Made by a program: the position numbers and the translations under genes
Assembly (NCBI GenBank): GCA_947626435.1
Contig: CANQSB010000009.1
Coordinates: forward strand, 39,558 to 103,557
Length of the DNA: 64,000 nucleotides
Direction: 5' to 3'
Origin: an uncultured Lachnospiraceae bacterium
Lineage (GTDB): Bacteria > Bacillota > Clostridia > Lachnospirales > Lachnospiraceae
Notes under the pieces: model-generated
The model's input: only the letters and a program-made list of their open reading frames with translations
Database searches by the model: none
Told to the model about the DNA's origin: nothing
Part shown: piece after piece, positions 27,245 to 36,321 of the stretch
Layout of the letters: each line of letters begins with the position of its first letter
How positions within the stretch are numbered: the first letter of the stretch is position 1

Positions 27245-27279
27245 CAAACGCACAGCCTTTCATATGGATTTGTCGTTTA

Positions 27280-28962
27280 TTACTGCAACAGTTGCAGCAC
27301 CTGCTGAGGTCTTTCATTTGCCTGTGCAAGCATTGAAGTGGCTGCCTGCACCAATACCTGACTCGTAGTGTACTCCGTCATCTCCGTCGCCATATCGACA
27401 TCCATGATGCGCGAGTATGCCTCAGTCATTTTTTCTTCTGTGGTGTCAAGGTTTGCCACGGTATGCTCCAGACGGTTTGCGTATGCGCCAATCTTTGCGC
27501 GTACGCTTGAAAGCCGGTTTATTGCCTTGCTCACTATGTCAATGGCTTCAGTCGCCTTGTTTTCCGTAGTGACATCAAAGCCATCTATTCCGAGATGTGC
27601 CGCGCTTAGGGCGGGAATCTCTATGGCAATCACCTGACCTTGGTTTGCGCCTACCTGAACCCTCATCGCGCCCGTGCCTGTGAGGTCAAGCTGAACGCTG
27701 TCATCATGGTCACCTGCTTTACCTATTGTATATGTCGTCTTTACTGCTTTGGTTGTCGAATAATTGTATGAATCTATATCGCCGTTTACACCCAATAAAA
27801 TAGTATCAGTCGTGCCATCGGACAAAATTACCTTCACGGAAAATTCGTCATTTTCAGTATATGTCACATCCGTCACTTTGCTAACGCGGGCGCCATTAGC
27901 TCCCGTATAGTTTCCAAGTCCTTCCTTTAAGCTTTCAAAGCTTGCGTTTCCATTTCCTGCACGGACGATATTTCCGCCACCATTTATCGGGTCACCTTCA
28001 GGCTTGCCGTTTTCATCCATCTTATATTCATTAAATATGCTTATATCACTGATTGTGCATGTGCATGTAGAGTCACTGCCGTCCGCGTTCTTAACCGTGA
28101 CCGTTATATTCTTATACCGTTTTGCCTCGGCATATGTCTGTTTGGATACCGTGACCGACAATCCGTTTAGTGCGCCGTCCTTTAATTGGTATGCAACCGA
28201 TGCGGTGTTTAAAGTAACCTTTACCTCAAAATCGCCGCTCGCCTCAAATACAAGGTCGTCATCATCAACTGACACTCTGACGTCATCAGGGAAACCTTCA
28301 ATCTCATCCTTATATGTGGGGTCTTTTTTGATTTTGCTCTCCGTGACAAGCGAATCCTTTACATTGTCTACCTTGTCTACGTCATATCTCTCATTGTGTA
28401 CGGTACCGCCGCCGTTTTTGTAGGTTACCTCCTCATCATAATAAGAATATTGAAGCTGGTCTATCAAATATGTACCGCTCTTTACTCCGTCCGAATACGA
28501 TTTGAGCCTTACATTCTCCGAGTTGGTATAACCCTTGTACGCAAACGTGCCGTCAAGCAGATTCTGCGCATTATACTGCGTGGTTTCCGCTATCCTGTCT
28601 ATTTCCGTAACAAGCTGGTCTATCTCTTTTTGGATCTGCTCCCTGTCGGTGTCGGAGTTTACGCCGTTTGCCGACTGTATCGCAAGCTCGTTCATGCGCT
28701 GCAGGATATCGTGCATCTCGGACATCGCGCCGTCCGCTATGTTCACTACGGAAAGACCATCGTTCGCGTTGTCGTTTGCGCGCTTTAATTTGTTAATCTG
28801 GGAATGCATTTTACGCGCGATTGCAAGCCCCGCAGCGTCTTCCTTCGCGGTATTTATCCTATATCCGCTCGAAAGTTTTTTTACCGACAATGACAGTCTG
28901 CTGTCGTTGTTCTTTGAGGCATTCATTGCCACAATTGACGAAACATTGTAATTAACTCTCAT
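27280..28962 (-). CDS. Flagellin
   Basis: 560 residues. The conserved D0/D1 ends are present: N-terminal MRVNYNVSSIVAMNASKNND and LSSGYRINTAKEDAAGLAIA, and C-terminal MTEAYSRIMDVDMATEMTEY with the final QVLQLLQ. The middle (about 150-460) is a variable beta-rich region with many Lys/Asp/Tyr, expected to face out from the filament. It is secreted by the flagellar type III apparatus without a signal peptide. A GGAGGG site and a small hairpin lie just before the start. Only this flagellin is in the window; hook and motor genes are elsewhere. Confidence 0.95.
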   Translation of the reverse strand: MRVNYNVSSIVAMNASKNNDSRLSLSVKKLSSGYRINTAKEDAAGLAIARKMHSQINKLKRANDNANDGLSVVNIADGAMSEMHDILQRMNELAIQSANGVNSDTDREQIQKEIDQLVTEIDRIAETTQYNAQNLLDGTFAYKGYTNSENVRLKSYSDGVKSGTYLIDQLQYSYYDEEVTYKNGGGTVHNERYDVDKVDNVKDSLVTESKIKKDPTYKDEIEGFPDDVRVSVDDDDLVFEASGDFEVKVTLNTASVAYQLKDGALNGLSVTVSKQTYAEAKRYKNITVTVKNADGSDSTCTCTISDISIFNEYKMDENGKPEGDPINGGGNIVRAGNGNASFESLKEGLGNYTGANGARVSKVTDVTYTENDEFSVKVILSDGTTDTILLGVNGDIDSYNYSTTKAVKTTYTIGKAGDHDDSVQLDLTGTGAMRVQVGANQGQVIAIEIPALSAAHLGIDGFDVTTENKATEAIDIVSKAINRLSSVRAKIGAYANRLEHTVANLDTTEEKMTEAYSRIMDVDMATEMTEYTTSQVLVQAATSMLAQANERPQQVLQLLQ

Positions 28963-28975
28963 TCTAACCCTCCAT

Positions 28976-28989
28976 GCCGCCCCAGCGGC
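28976..28989 (-). promoter_or_regulatory. Leader hairpin before flagellin SD
   Basis: GCCGC-loop-GCGGC, 5-bp GC stem with loop UGGG in the RNA, ends immediately before AUGGAGGGUUAG and the flagellin start. In Bacillus the hag leader is a CsrA target with GGA sites; the GGA here lies in the SD. The link to CsrA is only suggested by analogy. Confidence 0.35.
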
Positions 28990-29023
28990 TTAAATATCAA
29001 ATAAATATAAGAAATGCCTTAAC

Positions 29024-32000
29024 CTATATGCTCTTTATCGCCGTCATAAACGCTTTTGCCGTCCTGTAAAGCTCGCTTGTCGCGACTGTGCCCTTTTCAT
29101 TGTCCGCGGACGCATCCCTGTCCCTGCCAAAGCGATTTAAGTCAACCGTCTTTGAATATATCAGGCTTATCTGCACCTGCTTATCGCCGCCGTCCGAAAG
29201 CTCGTTTACGATACTCTGCTTTAGCTGTTCAAGCTCTTCTTTGCTTACAGCCTCATCATAAACAGCCATTCCGGAAATCCTATCCTGCTTTACGTCAAAC
29301 TCCGCCGCCACCTTACCAAGCTGCCCGGTTTCAAGCGTTACCGCCACCTTGCCCGCCTTTGCGGCATTGTGGTAAATCTTCAGGTTGACTGATGTAAGCT
29401 CTCCCTTAATATTTACGGGAATTTCGTAGTTTTCTTCCCGCGCAAGGCTGCCCGCCAATGACAAGCCCTTATAAAGCGACTGCGCCGCCCTTATGTCAAG
29501 CTGCGCTGCAGAGCGGTTTACCATATCCTCAACCGCCTTGTTTGCCGCGCTTATCAGTTCCTGATAGCCCTCATCGGCATTTGCCTTGTCCGTAAGCCTT
29601 TCAATAAAACGATTGGATATGTCCAAAGCGTCGTCGTCCGCGCCTGTATCGGTTCCCTGAACTTCGGATGCTTTTTGAGCCTGACCGTCCACAGGTTTTT
29701 CCTTCCCGTCTTCCGTACCGCTCCTGTCCGCCTTGCCAAAAATCTGCCTGAAAAGAGAACCTCTCTCCGATATAAGCATCTGCGCCGCCTGAATATTGTC
29801 CACACTTACGGTCTGTCCGTAATCCATAAGCGATTGGATTATGTCGTCCTCTATCTGCTGCGCCTCATGTATGTTCTGCCGGAAGTTTTCCAAAGCCCGC
29901 GCCTTTTGTTCTTCAAGCTCCGGAGAGTTTTGTGACATGCGTGTCATTTTTAGGCTGTCGGCAAATGCCTCTATTGTGGTATCCGCCGTAATGCTTACCT
30001 CTTTGAGCTTATTCGCGTCAGTTTTGTCGGCAAGCTCATCGTTTATCTCGCCGGAAAGCCTTGCGTAATATTTTTCCTGAGCCCTCGCGTCCTCACTGTT
30101 TTTATAGCCGCCGTCCTTTGCGCTGTCATGGAAGCCTGTCATTATCTGTGCGTCTATCGCCTTGCCCTTAGCTATCAGGGTTTCAAGACCGCCAAAGCTG
30201 TCGTCTATTTTGAGGTTTATGTCTTTTCCCGCATTCGACCTTATCGCGGAAAGCATATTTTTGAAATTCATTTCCGCGCCCGTCATAACTATGCTGCCGA
30301 TTACCGCGCCGTCCGTCTTTTCAATCTGGCGGAACATGCGGTAAACGCCTATATAGGCTTCGCGCTCGTCCTCCGTAATCGCATTGCTTCTGTCAAGCTT
30401 CTGCAAAAATCTTGAAAAACGCTCCGCATCCGACGCCAAATCCTTGTCCTGCTCATTGAGATAATCGTCTAGCTCGTCTAGCGTCATCTCCAGGGGATTT
30501 TTCTGTTCGCGTATCATTTTTAGCGTAACGGCGGGGGTCATACTGGTTATTATGCCGCATACTTTACTGTCCGCAGCTTTTACGGCATTTATGTTTTCCT
30601 CTGTGATTTCCATAGTGTTGTAACCGAGTATTCTTACCGCGCGCCTGTTGGCGTCTGTCGTCTCTATATTCATGTCTTCAAGAATATCGTCCACATTCCT
30701 AAACGCCTTGCTTATCCTGTCGCCCAAATCCCTGCGCGGTGCCGTCATAAGCGTCTCATATGCTGCCGCCGCGTTTCTCTGCTGCCTGCCGTCGTTGTAT
30801 CCGCTCTGACTGTTTGGACTCTCTGCCGCGTCCTGAAGCGCCTTTCCCTCGCTGTGGAGCGATACTATCGTGTACGCCTTTGCGCTCGTCGCCACCTTTG
30901 CCGCAAGCGCCGCCGGCATATCGCCAAGCTCTTTCGTCTTTGTGAGCGTTTCCTGATAAACAGCCGCCCGTATGTCATTTTCCTCCGGCGTTTCGCCCTT
31001 AAACATAACGGCTCTCATATTCTGCTCAACCGTCTTCAAATCCTCAACAAGCCTCGAAAGCTCTGTAGTGTCTATAGGAATGCCCATTCTGATAAGCTGT
31101 TTGTTTGCCTCTACGCTCATCATCAGACGCACTTCCTCAAGCTGCCGCCTTGCCTCTATCTCTTTTAATGACGGTTCTGACAACTCCTGAATTTGCGGCT
31201 GCTGCTCCTGCTGCGCAAAAGCCTTGTCGTCAAGCTGCCGCTGCGCTTCAGAAAGATTTCTGATATTTAATTCAGCGCCCGACTCAACTGCATCGTGTAC
31301 GGCTTCTCCGGAAATGCCCTCCACCATGTCGATAATGCCTTGCGCCTGCTCCGCAATAGGCGGCTCACCTGTCATCAGCGCTGACATTGCCGCCTTGCCG
31401 TTTCCCATCGCGTCAGCGCATAATTTATATAGCTTATCCGCCGCGACGGGCAGCTCCAGCGATTTTAAATCTGACACAAGCGTCAGGTTTTTGGCATTTA
31501 ATTCTATGCCCGACTCGACAAGCCATTTGGCATTCTCGACTGCCGCCGCTTTTGTCTGCGCGTCTGTGTCAAGCCCCGCCTGCTTTACTATCGTCTCAAT
31601 CTGACCTTTTAAGTTATTCCAATTTACGCTGTCTGCCTTTTTGGAATAATATCTGCCGTAGCTTCCCGCGCCTTCGCTGTAATAACCCTGCGCCTGCCGT
31701 ATATTCGACGCACTCGAAAACTGCGCCTTATAAATGTTTTCTATTGTGGGCGCTTTTTGGTTCGTCACCATATATTTTATGGCGTCGTCACTCAGGCTTT
31801 TTATGTCGGATGCCTGCGCCGCCGCGTCCTCGAGCTGCGCAAGATTTTCCTCGGTAACGGGCAAATCCCTTTCCTCCAAAAGCCTTGGCAAATCCCTGCT
31901 AAGCTCGTTTGCGTCAAGCCTGCTTCCTGTAACCTCCTCGACCATCTCGGCGTCAAGGTCGTCATTGTAGCCCTCTACTGTCACTCCCGACTTTGCGAGA

Positions 32001-32356
32001 GTTACCTTTATCTCGTCCACAATACTGACATATGTTTCCACATCCACGCTTCCGGGATTAAAGCCTTCCTTTTGCATTTTCTGCAAATCTTCCCCTGAAA
32101 CGCAATTAGACATTACTATCATAAAGTCCTTCTGGGCACGAGTGTTCAAATTGCCTGCCTGCTGCATAAACTCCTGCGCGGCCAATCCCTGACCCTGATA
32201 TGCCTCGTTATCCGTAACTTTATCCGCAATGTCCAATATATAACCGCTTTTTTGCACCTCGTCGATGCTGTCATGCGGCTGGTATGTAGTTGTGATATTA
32301 ATGTCAGTATTTGCCGCCTTCTGTGTGGAGAGCTGTGTCTCAAGATTAATGTTCAT
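29024..32356 (-). CDS. DUF6240 protein, candidate flagellar hook-length-type protein
   Basis: A 1110-residue protein, acidic and helical, without signal peptide or membrane segment. Weak internal repeats of the form G-x-x-L-N-x-x-N-L recur (SGIELNAKNLTLVSDLKSL at 282-300, SGAELNIRNLSEAQRQL at 359-375, MGIPIDTTELSRLVEDL at 424-440). The C-terminal 170 residues look beta-rich (VNIKGELTSVNLKIY, VAVTLETGQLGKVAAEF), like the C-domain of FliK-type hook-length proteins. It lies directly upstream of flagellin and behind a SigD promoter, so a flagellar role is likely. The molecular role is inference. Confidence 0.75.
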   Translation of the reverse strand: MNINLETQLSTQKAANTDINITTTYQPHDSIDEVQKSGYILDIADKVTDNEAYQGQGLAAQEFMQQAGNLNTRAQKDFMIVMSNCVSGEDLQKMQKEGFNPGSVDVETYVSIVDEIKVTLAKSGVTVEGYNDDLDAEMVEEVTGSRLDANELSRDLPRLLEERDLPVTEENLAQLEDAAAQASDIKSLSDDAIKYMVTNQKAPTIENIYKAQFSSASNIRQAQGYYSEGAGSYGRYYSKKADSVNWNNLKGQIETIVKQAGLDTDAQTKAAAVENAKWLVESGIELNAKNLTLVSDLKSLELPVAADKLYKLCADAMGNGKAAMSALMTGEPPIAEQAQGIIDMVEGISGEAVHDAVESGAELNIRNLSEAQRQLDDKAFAQQEQQPQIQELSEPSLKEIEARRQLEEVRLMMSVEANKQLIRMGIPIDTTELSRLVEDLKTVEQNMRAVMFKGETPEENDIRAAVYQETLTKTKELGDMPAALAAKVATSAKAYTIVSLHSEGKALQDAAESPNSQSGYNDGRQQRNAAAAYETLMTAPRRDLGDRISKAFRNVDDILEDMNIETTDANRRAVRILGYNTMEITEENINAVKAADSKVCGIITSMTPAVTLKMIREQKNPLEMTLDELDDYLNEQDKDLASDAERFSRFLQKLDRSNAITEDEREAYIGVYRMFRQIEKTDGAVIGSIVMTGAEMNFKNMLSAIRSNAGKDINLKIDDSFGGLETLIAKGKAIDAQIMTGFHDSAKDGGYKNSEDARAQEKYYARLSGEINDELADKTDANKLKEVSITADTTIEAFADSLKMTRMSQNSPELEEQKARALENFRQNIHEAQQIEDDIIQSLMDYGQTVSVDNIQAAQMLISERGSLFRQIFGKADRSGTEDGKEKPVDGQAQKASEVQGTDTGADDDALDISNRFIERLTDKANADEGYQELISAANKAVEDMVNRSAAQLDIRAAQSLYKGLSLAGSLAREENYEIPVNIKGELTSVNLKIYHNAAKAGKVAVTLETGQLGKVAAEFDVKQDRISGMAVYDEAVSKEELEQLKQSIVNELSDGGDKQVQISLIYSKTVDLNRFGRDRDASADNEKGTVATSELYRTAKAFMTAIKSI

Positions 32357-32410
32357 ATGCGCTTCCCCATGTCTTCCTTATAATTGTGGTCCAAATACTT
32401 TACTAATCTA

Positions 32411-32439
32411 TATGTCGGCAAATCCAACAAAAAACTTTA
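32411..32439 (-). promoter_or_regulatory. SigD (sigma-28) flagellar promoter
   Basis: On the minus strand TAAA, 16-bp spacer, GCCGACATA, very close to the SigD consensus (TAAA-N15-GCCGATAT). It is 55 bp upstream of the DUF6240 gene. No second SigD site was found directly before flagellin, so this may drive the DUF6240-flagellin-FliS unit. Confidence 0.75.
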
Positions 32440-32573
32440 TATTTTACTATTATAAAATTTTGGGTGAATTTAGATTATCTCTTTTGATATAGGGAGAAGT
32501 TCTTATATATCCTCACAACCTTTTAGGTTTTCCCTCTGGACGGTAGTAAAAGAAGTAGTAAATCCGTCTGCGT

Positions 32574-32803
32574 CTATGCGACAATCAGCCTTTCCATTTC
32601 AGCCTTTGCGGAAGCGAAAGTTGCGTGTGCGTAATAGTTCAGCGTCATAGTGATGTTGGAATGTCCCATGATATACTGTAACGCTTTCGGGTTCATGCCT
32701 GCATTGGCTAAATTGGTGCAGAACGTATGGCGTAAGGTGTGCGGCGTCATTACTTTGGGCCGTCCCGGTTGAGGAAAAGGAAATTGCTGTACCCGTCAAC
32801 ATT
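32574..32803 (-). pseudogene. Tyrosine integrase C-terminal fragment (Tn916/Tn1549-like)
   Basis: In one minus frame the sequence reads TPHTLRHTFCTNLANAGMNP, then ALQYIMGHSNITMTLNYYAH: the HxxR, GH and nucleophile Tyr of tyrosine recombinases of conjugative transposons. Upstream, VDGYSNFLFLNRDG lies in a different frame and about 30 residues of the family are missing between them, so a deletion plus frameshift has killed the gene. The N-terminal two thirds are absent. The end at 32574 is a normal TAG stop. Confidence 0.8.
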
Positions 32804-32927
32804 GCTCATTTTATAAAATCCCCCTTTCAAAATGGGTAAGATGTTGACAGTTAAAAAGGGGCTGTAATCAGACGGTTAGCAGTATAACCTCACAGGAATT
32901 TCACCCCTGCATGGTTCTCATGCAGCC

Positions 32928-33011
32928 CTACCCATTGCCTGCGACGCTCTTAACGCTCGGACTGCCTTTGCTCCGCTTGGTGATGGTGATATTGAAATGC
33001 GGACTTGGCAT
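32928..33011 (-). pseudogene. Relaxase N-terminal fragment (MobA/MobL-like)
   Basis: A 27-codon ORF with a strong AAAGGAGG site and the start MPSPHFNITITKRSKG, which matches the first residues of MobA/MobL relaxases of gut conjugative elements. After that phrase the sequence diverges and stops at TAG, so nearly the whole relaxase is missing. Confidence 0.6.
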
Positions 33012-33063
33012 TTCCAAAAGCCTCCTTTCTCGGTTTTGGACAAAAAAAGAGCAGGTAATCTTT

Positions 33064-33162
33064 TCAGACTATCTGCTCGATGGTGCCGCTCGTGGACGGC
33101 GGTATTAAGTTGTAGGTTTTGGTATCAGTGCAACAAGCGGGAAGTTGTTGTTCTGCCGTTTT
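33064..33162 (-). pseudogene. Mobilization-gene 3' remnant
   Basis: An open minus frame ending in TKTYNLIPPSTSGTIEQIV and TGA, directly upstream of the relaxase start, as expected for a small mobilization gene of the same element. It begins abruptly at the stop codon of the kinase gene, which marks a recombination junction. Family assignment rests on position and memory of similar elements. Confidence 0.4.
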
Positions 33163-33164
33163 AA

Positions 33165-33752
33165 TTAATTTTCGTACAAAAATCGTTTCGCGAGGCAAAT
33201 ATATTCCTCAAAATCTACACTTCCAAAATCACTCGTATCAACGGTAATTATCTTTCCTCCGACATCGAAGCCGTCCAAATTTCGACACCACTGGTCAAAA
33301 AGTTTATAAGGAACATCAAAGCCTATTTTATTTGCACGGCCACGTTCAATTGATATCTCCCTCTTCAAAAATCGCTCATGCAAAATCCTTGTATCTCCTT
33401 TAAGTATAAAAGTCAAAGAAGAATAACCGTATTTATCGATAAGCTGTTTGATCTTTCCGGCCTCGTCAATAGCTTTCACGCCACAAGGCACAAAATTCCC
33501 CTCAATAATGACAGGATTGGCAGTTTCAAAAAGCCTTTCAACGACATACAATATTGCATCGAATGTTACAGAGGAATACATACTGCTTTCCGCTCTGCTT
33601 GCTATGGGAACGCTTTGACACAAAGCGTCTTTAAATGTATCTTTCACCAAATAGGGTATATTTAGTGATTTGGATAACCGCAATGCGAAAGTAGACTTTC
33701 CAGAGGCCAGATAACCATCAATTATTATTAATTTCTTTTGTTCACCATCCAT
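33165..33752 (-). CDS. Small P-loop kinase (AAA_33-like)
   Basis: 195 residues with Walker A GYLASGKST (13-21) and an Arg-rich lid region (LHERFLKREISIERGRA), resembling AAA_33/adenylylsulfate-kinase-like small-molecule kinases. The substrate is unknown; some relatives are nucleotide or antibiotic kinases. It is in the accessory island, with AT-richer codon use than neighbouring core genes, and its stop abuts the conjugative-element scar. Confidence 0.75.
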   Translation of the reverse strand: MDGEQKKLIIIDGYLASGKSTFALRLSKSLNIPYLVKDTFKDALCQSVPIASRAESSMYSSVTFDAILYVVERLFETANPVIIEGNFVPCGVKAIDEAGKIKQLIDKYGYSSLTFILKGDTRILHERFLKREISIERGRANKIGFDVPYKLFDQWCRNLDGFDVGGKIITVDTSDFGSVDFEEYICLAKRFLYEN

Positions 33753-33779
33753 ACGATTCTCCTCAACAATGCCGATTTG

Positions 33780-33920
33780 TCAATTTCCCTTATCTATGAG
33801 CTTTTTCCATTGGCTATATTCCGGCGTTTCATCCCATTCTAATGCTTTGTCAATATAAAATTCTGCTAGCTCAAAAGATGCAGGGGGCGTCAATGGTATG
33901 AAAAAATACTTGTTTCTCAT
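33780..33920 (-). CDS. Small hypothetical protein (46 residues)
   Basis: An ATG-to-TGA frame with a protein-like composition (MRNKYFFIPLTPPASFELAE, then an acidic, Trp-containing helix ending KKLIDKGN). The ribosome binding site is weak. It could be a genuine small gene or the remaining end of a larger one. It lies between two other small minus-strand genes of the island. Confidence 0.4.
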   Translation of the reverse strand: MRNKYFFIPLTPPASFELAEFYIDKALEWDETPEYSQWKKLIDKGN

Positions 33921-33941
33921 ATAAATCAAAATACCATTTTT

Positions 33942-34127
33942 CTAATTTTTTAGGCTTTCAACAGTATAGTCAGGAAAAAACGCAGACGCTTGGGCACTGA
34001 TCACTTTCAATCTGCTTAGTAAATCATCTTTGTATGAAATAAAATAATCCTCAGCTTCAGATTTATCACTAAATTCTCTTAACGCTTCCCCATATTTAAT
34101 TGCTATGTTCAAACTGTATTTAGACAT
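33942..34127 (-). CDS. Small hypothetical protein
   Basis: About 61 residues from the ATG at 34127, with GAGGGG 10 nt upstream. It is mostly helical and charged (YGEALREFSDKSEAEDYFIS) with no signal peptide. An in-frame ATG three codons upstream lies too close to the same site. No family recognised. Confidence 0.5.
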   Translation of the reverse strand: MSKYSLNIAIKYGEALREFSDKSEAEDYFISYKDDLLSRLKVISAQASAFFPDYTVESLKN

Positions 34128-34380
34128 CTTATTCATACCCCTCTGTGACAGCATGACCCGTATTCTGAACAAACCTCGATTTTTTGCTGAGATCATTATA
34201 CTCTTTCCAGCAAAAAAAGTATAGCGGGATATTGTGAATTTTATAACAGCGTTTTCTTCCGGCTCTCAATCAGCATATCCGGCTTTTTCCGGACAGCTTC
34301 GCTGTGGAAGATGAAGCGCAAAAGTTCCATAAATAGAATCACCACAAAACCATTTCACCAACAAACGGAGGAGAAAATTT

Positions 34381-34595
34381 ATGTCTGTTAAATACCGGCA
34401 ACTCTCATTTAAAGATACCTTTTCCGACTGTCAGGATTTGTTCATTGACGATACCCCTTCTTTCTTCCAGCTCCTCGAAGAACATTTCGATATCCATGAA
34501 TTCATCCCATTGAGCGGACGATCAACCATCTCAAGACCAACTTGGGAATCGCGGGAAACACACCCGTAATCATACGACCACCACATAGTACTTAA
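34381..34595 (+). pseudogene. Transposase remnant (IS1182-type), internally deleted
   Basis: Plus-strand ATG after GGAGGAG opens with MSVKYRQLSFKDTFSDCQDL and LLEEHFDIHEFIP, the N-terminus of IS1182-family transposases. After about 43 residues the frame shifts; the next frame reads ERTINHLKTNLGIAG, a phrase from near the transposase C-terminus. Some 350 residues are missing between them. The 34200-34380 stretch is probably IS end sequence; inverted ends were not identified. Confidence 0.65.
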
Positions 34596-34650
34596 GGTTC
34601 ATGTCTATAAGTGCGCCAAAAATCATTTAACAATTACCTATATTCATTTT

Positions 34651-36135
34651 TTACATTTCGTCATTAAAATACCATTTTTTTTGCTCGTTATACAATTTCT
34701 TGTACCATCCATCTTTTTGCATCAATTCTTTATGAGTTCCAACTTCTTTAATCTGACCTTTATCCATAACAACAATCTTATCAACAAATCTGCACAAACC
34801 AACTCTATGTGAAACAATAATTGATGTTTTTTCTTTTGAAAGTTGTAAAAAACTTGTCAGAATTTCAGATTCCTTTACGGGATCCAACGCGCTGGTCGGC
34901 TCATCCATCATAATCAATGAATAATCCCTGTACAGGGATCGCGCAATAGCAATTTTCTGCCATTCACCTCCCGAAAACTCTACTCCGCCAAATTCTCTTC
35001 CGACTGCAACATCATATCCGCCTTTTTCATTAACAACCTCTGTCAATTCCACATTTTCTAAAACATCACTGATCTTTTTATCATTATTTAATTCCTGTGA
35101 ATTTGACAGTGCAATGTTCTCTCTGATGTTCAAGCTGTATTTACCAAAATTCTGCGGCATAGCAGATGTAAACTCACTAAGAGAATTTTTACTAAGGTTT
35201 CTAACATCTTTTCCGTCATAGCATACGCTTCCCTCATCCGGGTTATATGCACCCAGAATTAACTTTGTCAAAGATGTCTTACCACTACCATTCTCTCCCA
35301 AAATAACAACCGTTTCATTCTTTTTAATTATTAAATTTACATTATTGATTGCCTTTCGCTCTGCATTTGGGTATGTAAATGAAACATTTTTCAAAGTAAT
35401 CGCTTCATTAAATGTGGCTTTCCCACCTTCTGATGGATTTGTCTCTTCTAAATTCAGAAAATCAAAATAGACCTTACAATTCAATGAATTTTCAACACAA
35501 TTTCCAATATAAACTATGAGCATCTTTGCATTCTCTTGTAAACTGCCAAAGGTATGTAAGCATGCACCAAATACACCAATTGTCGAAATATTTTTTAATA
35601 CCAAGTATAAAATAATAACTATCGATACACAATAACAAACGATTCGGAATAACTCACAGAAAAACAGCGTTCCATGGTCTTTTTTGAGCAAACTGAATGT
35701 CTCCTCATCAACTTCATTTCTTACATTATTCCACTTATCTGCTATGTAATGGTCAAATCCCATAACTCGCATTTCTTTTGCTGTTTTTTTATCAAAAAAC
35801 AAATTCCACAAATAAGTTAAATAGCGACTTCTTCTTGCTTGGATCTGTTTTAAATAAAAGAACTGTTTACCACGAATGATACGCGTAACAAACATAGGGA
35901 TAATTGAAATAAGTGCAATAGCAATTAATCCATAGTTGTAACATGCCAACACTATGATAATACTTAAAACAGTTAATCCAGTACATAACACATTGACAAT
36001 TGATTGGAATGTAGTAGGAATTGCCTCATCCTGAATAACCTGTTCTGCACGAGTTTTTCTATCCAAAAACTTAGCATCTTCAAAATGAATGTAATCGATC
36101 TTTGTCATTTTATAAAAAATAAATGGCTTTTTCAA
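34651..36135 (-). CDS. ABC exporter half-transporter, 5' truncated
   Basis: 494 residues: a membrane domain with about four helices (43-65, 69-85, 157-180, 183-200) and a full ATPase domain with Walker A GENGSGKT (280-287), signature FSGGEWQK, Walker B SLIMMDEPTSALD and the H-loop IIVSHRVG. Half-exporters of this type have some 580 residues; about 100, with the first two helices, are missing. The frame opens at a TTG at 36135 without a good site. It resembles peptide/lantibiotic exporters and is probably a broken relic. Its AT-rich codon use suggests transfer. Confidence 0.75.
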   Translation of the reverse strand: MKKPFIFYKMTKIDYIHFEDAKFLDRKTRAEQVIQDEAIPTTFQSIVNVLCTGLTVLSIIIVLACYNYGLIAIALISIIPMFVTRIIRGKQFFYLKQIQARRSRYLTYLWNLFFDKKTAKEMRVMGFDHYIADKWNNVRNEVDEETFSLLKKDHGTLFFCELFRIVCYCVSIVIILYLVLKNISTIGVFGACLHTFGSLQENAKMLIVYIGNCVENSLNCKVYFDFLNLEETNPSEGGKATFNEAITLKNVSFTYPNAERKAINNVNLIIKKNETVVILGENGSGKTSLTKLILGAYNPDEGSVCYDGKDVRNLSKNSLSEFTSAMPQNFGKYSLNIRENIALSNSQELNNDKKISDVLENVELTEVVNEKGGYDVAVGREFGGVEFSGGEWQKIAIARSLYRDYSLIMMDEPTSALDPVKESEILTSFLQLSKEKTSIIVSHRVGLCRFVDKIVVMDKGQIKEVGTHKELMQKDGWYKKLYNEQKKWYFNDEM

Positions 36136-36259
36136 GTGTTAATCCAAATATCCCGCTGCCCAGAAAAAATTTGTTGTCGGAAGCGCCGATAAATGTTAAG
36201 ATAATTTATAGAGATAATCAGGGATTTTTTCCAAGACGGGGAATCAAAAGACGGATAAC

Positions 36260-36288
36260 TTGGCACTGTATGTACAATATGATATATA
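36260..36288 (+). promoter_or_regulatory. Possible promoter of the B-A array
   Basis: TTGGCA, 17-bp spacer, TATATA, 34 bp upstream of the first family-B start. Boxes are imperfect. Confidence 0.4.
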
Positions 36289-36321
36289 AAAAAGTAAAGA
36301 GAAAACCTGCTTGAAAGGAGA

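Noticed and set aside
32911..33108. Plus-strand 65-codon frame over the relaxase fragment
   Set aside because: It is antisense to the relaxase start and mobilization-gene end, which have a strong ribosome binding site and family match; the plus frame resembles spurious hypothetical entries.
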